This document shows positions 6,011 to 13,332 of a stretch of DNA of 13,332 nt, piece after piece (within the stretch, counting starts at the first letter, position 1; each line of letters opens with the position of its first letter). The notes beneath the pieces are model-generated. The model saw only the letters and a program-made list of their open reading frames with translations. It had not been told where the DNA came from and searched no databases. Origin of the DNA: Gammaproteobacteria bacterium (GTDB lineage Bacteria > Pseudomonadota > Gammaproteobacteria > Arenicellales > Arenicellaceae). The stretch is from positions 1-13,332 of the forward strand of contig DNHK01000162.1 in NCBI GenBank assembly GCA_003485905.1, written 5' to 3'. A program made the position numbers and the translations under genes.

Positions 6011-7246
6011 TTAAAAATTTGTTTCAAACCAACCTCTCATTCGTGTCCAAATCGAATCCCCATCAGCACCTCGCAACTTATCTAATGAACCTCTACCCCG
6101 GTTTAGTAAACCAAACTGAATCAAACCAACGCCCGTGGCGTAAATTGGGTTTTTAACCGTCTCGCTTTGACCGCCTACATTTTTGGGGATTCCGAGGCGC
6201 ACCGGCGCATGAAAAACTTCTTCTGCCAGCTCAACCATTCCCTCCATTTTCGAACTGCCACCCGTTAGAACAACACCAGAACTAACCAACTCTTCGAACC
6301 CGCTACGCCGTAATTCATGCAAAACGAGTTCGTACAACTCCTCAATTCTTGGCTCGATCACTTCCGCCAACGTTTGTCTTGAGAGTTTTCTGACCGGTCG
6401 ATCACCAACACTCGGGACCTCTATCGTCTGCCCACTGTCGGCCAATTGCCTAAGCGCACAACCGTATTGTTTCTTCAGCTCTTCCGCTGATTTAGTTGGA
6501 GTCCTAAGGGCAATAGCAATATCGTTGGTAATCTGATCACCGGCGACAGGAATAACAGCCGTGTGCTTAATAGAGCCCTCCGTATACACCGCAATATCGG
6601 AAGTACCACCACCGATATCTACAAGGCATACTCCTAGCTCCTTTTCATCTTCAGTCAACACAGATTGACTAGATGCAAGCTGCTCCAAAACTATGTCGTC
6701 AACTTCTAAACCGACTCGGCGGATGCACTTTATAATGTTTTGCGCGGCACTCACTGAGCCGGAAATCATATGTACCTTGGCTTCAAGGCGCACACCGCTC
6801 ATCCCTATCGGTTCACGTATCCCTTCTTGCCCATCGATAATGTATTCCTGGGGTAGTATATGTAATATCTTTTGATCGTTAGGTATTGCAACGGCTCTCG
6901 CGGCCTCAATAACTCGATCGACATCACCCTGAGTAACTTCCCCATCATGAACAGCTACAACGCCGTGCGAGTTAAAGCTGCTTATATGCGCGCCGGCTAT
7001 ACCGGCATAGACAGAGGCGATCTCACACCCTGTCATTAACTCTGCCTCCTCAACCGCCCGTTGAATTGACGTTACAGTCGATTCGATATTTGCTACTACG
7101 CCTTTACGCATACCCTTGGCTACGTGGCTACCGCTACCAATGATTTCAATTTCACCATCAGGGGACACCTCTCCAACGATCGCAAGCACCTTTGAAGTAC
7201 CTATATCCAAGCCAACAATCAAATTTTCGTCTTTATTTCGCGTCAT
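6011..7246 (-). CDS. ftsA: Cell division protein FtsA
   Basis: Actin-like ATPase that tethers FtsZ to the membrane and recruits later division proteins. It is 411 residues, close to the usual ~420. The phosphate-binding motif LDIGTSKV is at 13-20. The second one, VDIGGGTSDIAVY, and the adenosine motif VVLTGGSSKMEGM follow in the expected order, with the 1C domain in the first third. The C-terminal helix, about 398-411 (SIWTRMRGWFETNF), has the amphipathic Trp/Phe/Arg make-up of the membrane-targeting sequence. The ATG at 7246 is preceded by AGGA with 7 nt spacing; this site overlaps the ftsQ TAG stop, so the two genes are probably translationally coupled. Nothing appears missing or unusual. 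Its partner ftsZ lacks the FtsA-binding peptide if the amber codon there is not read through. Confidence 0.98.
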   Translation of the reverse strand: MTRNKDENLIVGLDIGTSKVLAIVGEVSPDGEIEIIGSGSHVAKGMRKGVVANIESTVTSIQRAVEEAELMTGCEIASVYAGIAGAHISSFNSHGVVAVHDGEVTQGDVDRVIEAARAVAIPNDQKILHILPQEYIIDGQEGIREPIGMSGVRLEAKVHMISGSVSAAQNIIKCIRRVGLEVDDIVLEQLASSQSVLTEDEKELGVCLVDIGGGTSDIAVYTEGSIKHTAVIPVAGDQITNDIAIALRTPTKSAEELKKQYGCALRQLADSGQTIEVPSVGDRPVRKLSRQTLAEVIEPRIEELYELVLHELRRSGFEELVSSGVVLTGGSSKMEGMVELAEEVFHAPVRLGIPKNVGGQSETVKNPIYATGVGLIQFGLLNRGRGSLDKLRGADGDSIWTRMRGWFETNF

Positions 7247-7255
7247 TATTTTTTC

Positions 7256-8053
7256 CTAACCCGGCGGTTGCCGATCAAATGATTGAACGCCCGCTATTGC
7301 CAAGCCATCCGGGTACCTCACGTCAACGTAAACCACGCCATTTTCTACAACCAATAAACCTTTTCTAAATGCAAGCAGGAAACGATCAAAACGATGCTCT
7401 AAATCCATGGTGCCTAGCGCGACTTCGATACGAAATCCGTTTTCTGGATCATCCTCCAGCACTACTAAACCCCATGATCGCCAATCGCTCACATTCAATG
7501 ATTCCAATCGCAATCCCAGCTTTTCTAATTCCCTGGACCACTCATGCGTTCGCTGCATAATTTGCAAGCTCTGCCGTTGTGGGCCATGAACGGTTATCGA
7601 AGCCGCATTCTCAAAATTGGGTAACTCAACAATTCGGCCGTCCAATGTTAACCAACCTCCAGATTTCCATCGCATTACCGGCACACTTTCAATGAGCTCA
7701 ACCATCAAAGTGTTTGGCCACTCGCGGCGCACTACAGAACGTTCCACCCATGTTTCAGAATCAACGATACGTTTGATCTTTTCTAAATCAATAGTGAAAA
7801 AGTTACGCCCGAGCTCAGCCTCTATTTTTGGTTGTAGCGTTACCGGATCGAAGTATTCAAAGCTACCCTTAATAACCAAACGATCAACTACCAAAACGTT
7901 CGGTCGAAAAAGGTAATCCAAACCGAGTAAAACAGCGGTAACCAAAGACACTATTGTGATAACAAAAATTGTTAACCTACGCGCAAAGTGGGCACGTTTA
8001 ATGCGCGTTTTCCGATAACGCCTAATCGCTAATGCTCTTGGTGCGGCAGTCAT
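7256..8053 (-). CDS. ftsQ: Cell division protein FtsQ
   Basis: Bitopic inner-membrane protein of the FtsQBL complex that links early and late division proteins. It is 265 residues. The Arg/Lys-rich cytoplasmic tail (about 1-26, RRYRKTRIKR) precedes one membrane helix (about 27-49). The periplasmic POTRA domain runs from about 54 to 125, with NVLVVDRLVIKGSFEYF and the segment WVERSVVRREWPNTLMVELI, which is typical of FtsQ. The beta domain follows to the end, with the final block VVYVDVRYPDGLAI. The ATG at 8053 overlaps the ddl stop as ATGA, and GGAGA lies 7 nt upstream within ddl. It ends with TAG. Its place between ddl and ftsA is the canonical one. Confidence 0.96.
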   Translation of the reverse strand: MTAAPRALAIRRYRKTRIKRAHFARRLTIFVITIVSLVTAVLLGLDYLFRPNVLVVDRLVIKGSFEYFDPVTLQPKIEAELGRNFFTIDLEKIKRIVDSETWVERSVVRREWPNTLMVELIESVPVMRWKSGGWLTLDGRIVELPNFENAASITVHGPQRQSLQIMQRTHEWSRELEKLGLRLESLNVSDWRSWGLVVLEDDPENGFRIEVALGTMDLEHRFDRFLLAFRKGLLVVENGVVYVDVRYPDGLAIAGVQSFDRQPPG

Positions 8054-8961
8054 AAGCTGGTCTCCAGTATCTGCACCACTAAGTCATTAAAGCTTATTCC
8101 AGCAGCTTTTGCCGCCATCGGCACTAAACTAGTACCTGTCATACCCGGCACCAAGTTTGCCTCTAGCAACTGAGGATTTCGTTTGTCGTCTAAAATCAAG
8201 TCAACCCTCCCCCAGCCACGACAACCCAAGGAAGCAAATGCTTGTTCAGCAAGGCTCTTGATCTGTTGCTCAAATGATTCGGATAAACCTGATGGGCAGT
8301 GATAACTCGTTGAATCAAGAACGTACTTAGCCTGATAGTCATAAAACTCATTGACTGTCTCAACACGAACAGGCGGCAACGCTTTTCCACCTAATATCCC
8401 AACTGTGAGCTCTTCGCCTGGCAAATACTCTTCAATAAGCGCATCGCACTTGAGATCCCAAGCACTCTCGAGCGCGGCATTGAGACCGGATGGTTCGAGC
8501 ACCTTTGTAATGCCAATGCTAGACCCTTCCAATGCTGGTTTAACAAAAACTGGGTATCGTAAATCCTGTAGTTGAACATTCTTCCCTGAACCACGATTTG
8601 CCACCCAAAACTTAGCGGTAGGTAGACCCTCTTGTAACCAAAGTTTTTTAGACTTCACCTTTTCCATTGCGAGCGCACAAGAAAGCACGTCGCTACCCGT
8701 ATAAGGAATCCCAATAAAATCCAACGCACCCTGTATCGACCCGTCTTCACCACCACGCCCGTGCAGAGCAATCCACACTCGATCAAAATCAGCCGCTAGT
8801 AGAGCCTCTATCCCAAACGCACCGGTATCAAATTCATGGGCGTCAACAGAAGCCTCGCGAAGCCCCATGCAAACAGCACGCCCACTGCTTAACGACACCT
8901 CTCTCTCTGAAGAATTGCCTCCCATTAGAACTGCTACCTTGCCAAATTTAGAGTCAGCCAA
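8050..8961 (-). CDS. ddl: D-alanine--D-alanine ligase
   Basis: Cytosolic ATP-grasp ligase that makes D-Ala-D-Ala for the peptidoglycan stem peptide. It is 303 residues, matching E. coli DdlB (306). The N-terminal domain has VAVLMGGNSSEREVSLSSG (E20 catalytic) and ALHGRGGEDGSIQG (65-78). The ATP-grasp part has FVKPALEGSSIG (139-150), FYDYQAKY (206-213), R252, and metal ligands D254, E267 and N269. The motif usually written EANTSPGMT is EANLVPGMT here (267-275); the substrate-binding Ser-Leu pair follows (278-279). The start is TTG at 8961, supported by a strong AGGGGG 5 nt upstream and by fit to the family; the first in-frame ATG (codon 13) would cut into the core. It overlaps murB by 8 nt and ftsQ by 4 nt, which points to coupled translation. 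Confidence 0.96.
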   Translation of the reverse strand: MADSKFGKVAVLMGGNSSEREVSLSSGRAVCMGLREASVDAHEFDTGAFGIEALLAADFDRVWIALHGRGGEDGSIQGALDFIGIPYTGSDVLSCALAMEKVKSKKLWLQEGLPTAKFWVANRGSGKNVQLQDLRYPVFVKPALEGSSIGITKVLEPSGLNAALESAWDLKCDALIEEYLPGEELTVGILGGKALPPVRVETVNEFYDYQAKYVLDSTSYHCPSGLSESFEQQIKSLAEQAFASLGCRGWGRVDLILDDKRNPQLLEANLVPGMTGTSLVPMAAKAAGISFNDLVVQILETSL

Positions 8962-9862
8962 TTTTGCCCCCTACAATTCGAACTTCGGTTTGCAATGAAA
9001 CACCCTCTTCTGCAAGCACTCTTCGTTGTGCCAGATCAATCAGAAATTCAATATCAGCAGCAGTTGCATTTCCGTTATTAATAATAAAATTCGCGTGCTT
9101 CTCAGCAATCTGGGCACCGCCCTTCCGCGAACCTTTCAATCCGCAACTCTCTATCAGCCTTGCCGCGTAATCCCCCTCTGGGTTTCGAAAAACCGATCCA
9201 GCATTGGCCGACTGGACTGGTTGCGAAGCTGCTCTCTGCGCCAACATAGACTTGATTTCTAATACTCCGTCAAAGCCTTGGGGTGCTTTTTGAAAATCAA
9301 ATGTCGCACTTAGAAACCAGTCGTCCGGACCACTAACAGAACGATATCCAACCTTGTATTCCTGTGAGGTTCGCGTTGTGATTTGCGCCTGACGACTTAG
9401 AGTTTCTACCTGTTTAACGCATTGCCAGGTCTCACCACCCCAGGCACCAGCATTCATCGCCAATGCGCCCCCAACCGTACCTGGAATTCCAGCAAAAAAT
9501 TCTGCACCCCGGAACCCATTAGCAACTGCAAAACGTGCCAATTTTGCACCAGGAACCCCAGCACCGGCGCGCAGTAATCCCTGCGAATTCAATTTTAAAT
9601 CAGCTAAGGCTTTGCGAGTATCAATAACAACTCCACTGAAACCCCCGTCCCTAACTAGCAAGTTACTCCCCAGCCCTAACCACAAAACCTCTCTTTCAGA
9701 TTCTAGTTGTCGAACAAAATCTACTAGATCCGCTTGATCAGCGGGAATAAAGAAAACCGCTGCATTACCGCCCGCCCGCCAAGAAGTATGACGAACCATT
9801 GACTCTGCAAAACGCAGCTCCCCGCGAACGTCGTACTGGGTATTCACTGATGCAGCGCCCAT
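8954..9862 (-). CDS. murB: UDP-N-acetylenolpyruvoylglucosamine reductase, type II MurB
   Basis: FAD enzyme that reduces UDP-GlcNAc-enolpyruvate to UDP-MurNAc with NADPH. The ATG at 9862 gives 302 residues and overlaps the murC stop as TGATG; a GTG one codon earlier (9865) is possible. The FAD-binding half shows TSWRAGG (26-32), LGLGSNLLV (62-70) and the stretch FFAGIPGTVGGALAMNAGAWGGE (122-144, written here as positions: FFAGIPGTVGG then ALAMNAGAWGGE). The substrate half has Y173-R174, the catalytic serine S223 in NAGSVFRNP and E293 in LQTEVRIVG. The ~300-residue length, without the extra loop of E. coli MurB (342 residues), makes it type II. Gene position between murC and ddl is found in several gammaproteobacteria but not in E. 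coli, where murB lies elsewhere. Confidence 0.97.
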   Translation of the reverse strand: MGAASVNTQYDVRGELRFAESMVRHTSWRAGGNAAVFFIPADQADLVDFVRQLESEREVLWLGLGSNLLVRDGGFSGVVIDTRKALADLKLNSQGLLRAGAGVPGAKLARFAVANGFRGAEFFAGIPGTVGGALAMNAGAWGGETWQCVKQVETLSRQAQITTRTSQEYKVGYRSVSGPDDWFLSATFDFQKAPQGFDGVLEIKSMLAQRAASQPVQSANAGSVFRNPEGDYAARLIESCGLKGSRKGGAQIAEKHANFIINNGNATAADIEFLIDLAQRRVLAEEGVSLQTEVRIVGGKIG

Positions 9863-11277
9863 CACGCAGACACCGCCAAAGTAGAAATAGCGTTTATGAC
9901 CGACGGCAGCTCACGCGCCATTTTACCTATGCTGCCAGCACCTAATGTTAAGACAACGTCTTCACTAGTTAGAACGGGCCACATTGATTGCCCCAAATCT
10001 TCTATTCGCTCCACAAATATAGGCTCTACCTTCCCACGTGAACGAACAGCCCTACATACACTCCGTCCATCTGCACCAGGTATTTCCGTCTCACCGGCGG
10101 CATACACTTCGAGTACAAACAAAACATCACTTTCCGAAAGAGCTCTCGCAAAATCGTCAAGCAAGTCTCTTGTCCTGGTGTAACGATGCGGTTGGAAAAC
10201 TACTACCAGCCGAGTGTTTGGCCAAGCACCCCGAGCGGCAGATATAGTCACGTCTAGCTCACTCGGATGATGCGCATAATCATCGATAAGAAAAGCACTT
10301 CCGCCCTCTTTAACTTTCAAATCCTGTAGCCGTTCGAAGCGCCGCCCGATCCCTGCAAATTCTGCTAACGCAGAAACAATATGCTTATCCTCAACGCCAA
10401 GGCGATCTGCCACTGCAATCGCCGCTAAAGCATTTAAAACATTATGCTCACCCGGTAGGGCAAGCTCGATATTGAGCTCTGCCTTGCCTGCGCGCTGTAG
10501 AGTAAACCTCATACCAAGATCGCTGGGTATAACCTCTACACCTCTTACATCTGCAGACTCCGAAAATCCGTACATTAGTATCGGCTTATGCACAGATGGC
10601 AAGATACTCACCAACTCTTGATTGTCAGCGCACACAATGGCCAACCCATAAAATGGAAGCGCCTGCAGAAACTCTACAAAAGCAGCTTTTAGCTTGCCAA
10701 AGTCGCCGTCATAGGTTTGCATATGGTCAGCGTCAATATTCGTTACCACCGCCATTTCTGGTTTCAGACGTAAAAATGATGCATCACTTTCATCTGCTTC
10801 TGCTACCAGATATTCTCCTTCCCCTAAACGCGCATTTGTACCTGCCCCCTTTACCTGCCCACCAACTACAAATGTAGGGTCTAACCCTGCTTCGACCATA
10901 ATAGCTGCGACCAAACTTGTAGTAGTTGTCTTGCCATGAGTCCCGGCCACCGCAATTCCCTTTTGAAAACGCATTAGTTCGCCAAGCATTTCTGCCCTTG
11001 GGATTACAGTAATACGCGCTTCGGTTGCGGCCACAACTTCTGGGTTTGCTGAATCGATTGCAGTCGATACAACCACCACATCAGCTCCGAGTACATTTGC
11101 TGCTGCATGCCCAATAGTCACTTTAGCCCCTAGCGAGCTCAACCGTGTAACCGCTGGACCATCTGACACGTCAGAGCCACTGACTTTGTAGCCGCTATTT
11201 ACCAGTACTTCAGCAATACCGCACATGCCACTACCACCGATACCGACAAAGTGAATGTGCTCAACCCAATTACGCAT
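9862..11277 (-). CDS. murC: UDP-N-acetylmuramate--L-alanine ligase MurC
   Basis: Cytosolic Mur ligase that adds L-Ala to UDP-MurNAc, the first stem-peptide step. The ATG at 11277 gives 471 residues beginning MRNWVEHIHFVGIGGSGMCG; the Rossmann motif lies at 10-18. It has GGAGG 6 nt upstream (11284-11288), inside the end of murG. A longer in-frame start at 11349 would add 24 residues unlike the family. The ATP P-loop AGTHGKTTTT is at 111-120, EADESDASF at 160-168, the NIDADHMQTY segment at 180-189, and the C-terminal domain carries DDYAHHPSE and FQPHRYTRT. These are the standard MurC motifs in standard order. It overlaps murG by 8 nt and murB by 1 nt, so translation is likely coupled along the operon. 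Confidence 0.97.
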   Translation of the reverse strand: MRNWVEHIHFVGIGGSGMCGIAEVLVNSGYKVSGSDVSDGPAVTRLSSLGAKVTIGHAAANVLGADVVVVSTAIDSANPEVVAATEARITVIPRAEMLGELMRFQKGIAVAGTHGKTTTTSLVAAIMVEAGLDPTFVVGGQVKGAGTNARLGEGEYLVAEADESDASFLRLKPEMAVVTNIDADHMQTYDGDFGKLKAAFVEFLQALPFYGLAIVCADNQELVSILPSVHKPILMYGFSESADVRGVEVIPSDLGMRFTLQRAGKAELNIELALPGEHNVLNALAAIAVADRLGVEDKHIVSALAEFAGIGRRFERLQDLKVKEGGSAFLIDDYAHHPSELDVTISAARGAWPNTRLVVVFQPHRYTRTRDLLDDFARALSESDVLFVLEVYAAGETEIPGADGRSVCRAVRSRGKVEPIFVERIEDLGQSMWPVLTSEDVVLTLGAGSIGKMARELPSVINAISTLAVSA

Positions 11278-12382
11278 GCCCAGCCTCCATGCACACATCT
11301 GCGATAACACTCGCAGAATCTGACTTGTACAGGCCTGCAGCGCGGTCACCCATTTTTGTCATGCGCTCTCGATCACCCAATAGTCCATAAAGCGTTTTCG
11401 CCAGATCTTCAGCATTGGTCTCGACTTCCTGACAAATTAACGCCGCATCAGCGCGCGATAAAAAGTTAGCGTTGGCAGTTTGATGATCTCCAACTGCGTG
11501 GGGAAACGGAATTAATATAGAAGGTAGGCCTGCCGCGGCGATTTCGGTAACGGTCATGGCACCCGCCCTGGCGACCACGATATCAGCCCATTCGTAGGCA
11601 TCGCCCATATCTTCGATAAACTCATCTACGCGGGCAGCCACACCTGCGCGCTGATAAGCCATCGAAACGTCTGCCTTTTTATTGGCACCGGTTTGATGCC
11701 AAACTTCAAATGCTTGATTCCCTTCACCATTAATCGCAAGCTCTCCGCCCAATTCGGCTAATTCCTTAGACGCCATAAATGCAAAAGCCTCCGGCATAAG
11801 CTGATTTATTTTCAGCGCGCCTTGGCTACCACCTGTGATAAGTACTCTCGGACACCTTGACGGCGAGTCACCAACCCTAGCGCTTGAAGCAAACTTTCGA
11901 ACCGGATTTCCAACCCAACTAAAATTCTTAGCCAAACCCTCGACTTTAGGGAAACCACTGAGAACAGAATTAGCTAACCTAGATAGCAACTTGTTCGTTA
12001 ATCCAACTGCCGCATTTTGTTCGTGAATAATTAGTGGGATACCCAGTAATTTGGCACTAACTCCGCCTGGGCCGGCGACAAAACCACCCATGCCAAGTAC
12101 AGAAACAGGTCTAAGTTTTCGCAATACAGATAAGCTTTGCACGATTGCCTTGAGAATTCGTACAGGTGATACCAACCAACCAAGAGCACCCTTCCCTCGT
12201 AATCCGCGAATCGAAATCCACTCTATCGGAAAGCCTGCTTGAGGGACCACCCTAGCTTCCATTCCATTCTGTGTACCCAACCAAACCACATCTACGCCGC
12301 GATCACGAAGTTCGCTAGCCACCGCCAGCGCAGGGAAAATGTGCCCTCCCGTACCACCTGCCATCACCATGACGAGGCTCAT
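11270..12382 (-). CDS. murG: Lipid II-forming glycosyltransferase MurG
   Basis: Peripheral membrane GT28 enzyme that transfers GlcNAc from UDP-GlcNAc to lipid I, giving lipid II. It is 370 residues, slightly longer than E. coli MurG (355). The N-domain has the first glycine loop MAGGTGGHIFPALAVA (7-22, H14), GLRGKG (60-65), and the second loop GMGGFVAGPGG (97-107), then HEQNAAVGLTNK (120-131). The C-domain has ITGGSQGA (182-189), WHQTG (228-232), RAGAMTVTEIAAAG (272-285, E280) and PFPHAVGDHQTANA (292-305, Q301). The 3' part from residue ~204 to 226 carries about 16-18 residues more than E. coli MurG before WHQTG. The ATG at 12382 overlaps the ftsW TGA as ATGA and has a GGGGG tract 5 nt upstream. 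Confidence 0.97.
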   Translation of the reverse strand: MSLVMVMAGGTGGHIFPALAVASELRDRGVDVVWLGTQNGMEARVVPQAGFPIEWISIRGLRGKGALGWLVSPVRILKAIVQSLSVLRKLRPVSVLGMGGFVAGPGGVSAKLLGIPLIIHEQNAAVGLTNKLLSRLANSVLSGFPKVEGLAKNFSWVGNPVRKFASSARVGDSPSRCPRVLITGGSQGALKINQLMPEAFAFMASKELAELGGELAINGEGNQAFEVWHQTGANKKADVSMAYQRAGVAARVDEFIEDMGDAYEWADIVVARAGAMTVTEIAAAGLPSILIPFPHAVGDHQTANANFLSRADAALICQEVETNAEDLAKTLYGLLGDRERMTKMGDRAAGLYKSDSASVIADVCMEAGHA

Positions 12383-13332
12383 TTCAGCCCCCGTGATAAT
12401 CGCTTTCGAACAACTTTAGCGCCAGGCACTACACTCTTGGTTTGAGCATCGGACTGTACGAATTTCGCAGGCGGCTCTAGACTTAAGCACTGGCGTTGGA
12501 CTGCAAGCAATAAACCTATGGCGGCACAGCACATCAACATACTACTGCCGCCATAACTTATGAATGGCAGAGTTAAACCTTTCGTTGGCAGAACGCCAAG
12601 GTTCACGCCTATATTAATAAGCGCCTGAATAACTAATAGTGCACCAACCCCTTCAGCTAACCTAGCCGCAAACAGCTGTCCAGCTTGCGCTGCAAGACGA
12701 CCGGTCTGTAACGCGAACCAAAGTAATGCCCCGAACAGAAACACCACAAAGCTAATACCTATAAAACCAAGCTCCTCACCAACAATCGCCAAAATAAAGT
12801 CATTATTCGCGTGCGGTAGGTAATACAATTTTTGAATACTACCGCCAAGCCCAACCCCAAATAGTTCGCCCCGACCTACTGCTATCAGGGCTTGCACTAG
12901 CTGGAAACCACTATTAAAAGGATCAGCAAATGGATCAGTAAAGCTTAATACGCGAGCCATCCGATACGGAGCCATGACAACCATTAGCGTAATCGCACAG
13001 GCGGTAACACTGACACATAACAACATATGCCAAATGCGGACTCCGCCTAAAAACATCATCACCCCAACCGTGGCAACAACCACTACGAAACTACCGAAGT
13101 CAGGCTGCGCTAACAGGAGTACTCCTGTCGCCACCATAACGATACCGATCATGACGATTCCGTGACTAAACGAGTCTAGTCGAGTCCGCATGCGAGTTAA
13201 GTAACCAGCGGTGTATATAACCAAAGCTAACTTAGCAAACTCTGCCGGTTGAAATCGAAATCCCGCCAGACTTATCCATCGCTTGCTTCCGTTTACCTCA
13301 TGACCTATACCTGGGACTACTAAAACAGCCAG
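12379..13332 (-). CDS. ftsW: Septal peptidoglycan glycosyltransferase FtsW, N-terminus outside window
   Basis: SEDS-family, multi-pass membrane polymerase that makes septal glycan from lipid II together with FtsI. The 317 visible codons stay open up to the right window edge, so the start and first helices are missing. Family landmarks are present: GHEVNGSKRWISLAGFRF (10-27) followed by QPAEFAKLA (28-36), QPDFGS, the LPHANNDFILAIVGEELGF block with the presumed catalytic Asp at fragment residue 178, and FISYGGSSMLMCCAAIGLLL near the end. The cytoplasmic tail after the last helix is about 45 residues and basic (VVRKRLSRGLK). The position upstream of murG, with an ATGA overlap, is the standard one. 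The FtsW rather than RodA assignment rests on this neighbourhood as well as the sequence. Confidence 0.96.
   Translation of the reverse strand: MAVLVVPGIGHEVNGSKRWISLAGFRFQPAEFAKLALVIYTAGYLTRMRTRLDSFSHGIVMIGIVMVATGVLLLAQPDFGSFVVVVATVGVMMFLGGVRIWHMLLCVSVTACAITLMVVMAPYRMARVLSFTDPFADPFNSGFQLVQALIAVGRGELFGVGLGGSIQKLYYLPHANNDFILAIVGEELGFIGISFVVFLFGALLWFALQTGRLAAQAGQLFAARLAEGVGALLVIQALINIGVNLGVLPTKGLTLPFISYGGSSMLMCCAAIGLLLAVQRQCLSLEPPAKFVQSDAQTKSVVPGAKVVRKRLSRGLK

Noticed and set aside
1..13332. CRISPR array, tRNA, rRNA, riboswitch or insertion sequence
   Set aside because: No direct repeats with regular spacing, no cloverleaf or rRNA-like stretch, no terminal inverted repeats and no transposase-like protein were seen.

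Overview
The window is a stretch of a gammaproteobacterial chromosome, roughly 45% GC by eye, carrying the 3' half of the division and cell-wall (dcw) cluster and its usual downstream neighbours. Nearly everything is read on the minus strand. In transcription order, from high to low coordinates, the genes are ftsW (5' end outside the window), murG, murC, murB, ddl, ftsQ, ftsA, ftsZ, then a 356-nt spacer, lpxC, a convergent plus-strand dciA (DUF721), an M23/LytM-type peptidase, and secA, which runs off the left edge. The order ftsZ-lpxC-DUF721-M23-secA is familiar from Pseudomonas-like gammaproteobacteria. The type II murB between murC and ddl, the M23 gene and the lack of a secM argue against Enterobacterales. 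I cannot place it to genus.

Functionally, murC, murB and ddl make peptidoglycan precursors, murG completes lipid II and ftsW polymerises it at the septum. ftsQ, ftsA and ftsZ build the divisome. lpxC commits carbon to lipid A. The genes from ftsW to ftsQ overlap by 1-8 nt, and ftsA and ftsZ follow after 9 and 54 nt, which indicates one tightly coupled operon. DciA is a replicative-helicase loader factor, and SecA is the Sec translocase motor.

Two things are abnormal. First, secA is a mosaic. Its first ~180 codons look gammaproteobacterial in sequence, GC and codon use. Near the conserved [15 protein letters not shown] motif, around position 900, the gene switches in frame to AT-rich sequence. 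That part encodes a long preprotein-crosslinking domain of the kind found in Bacteroidota, Verrucomicrobiota and related phyla. This is either interspecies recombination at a conserved motif or a chimeric assembly. Second, ftsZ has an in-frame amber codon (4916-4918). The conserved C-terminal peptide LDIPTFLRRQAD continues in the same frame and ends at a TGA at 4811, so the real gene extends 105 nt past the apparent stop. A perfect 12-bp inverted repeat lies in the ftsZ-lpxC spacer. The remaining genes look ordinary and intact. I found no mobile element, CRISPR array, tRNA or rRNA.
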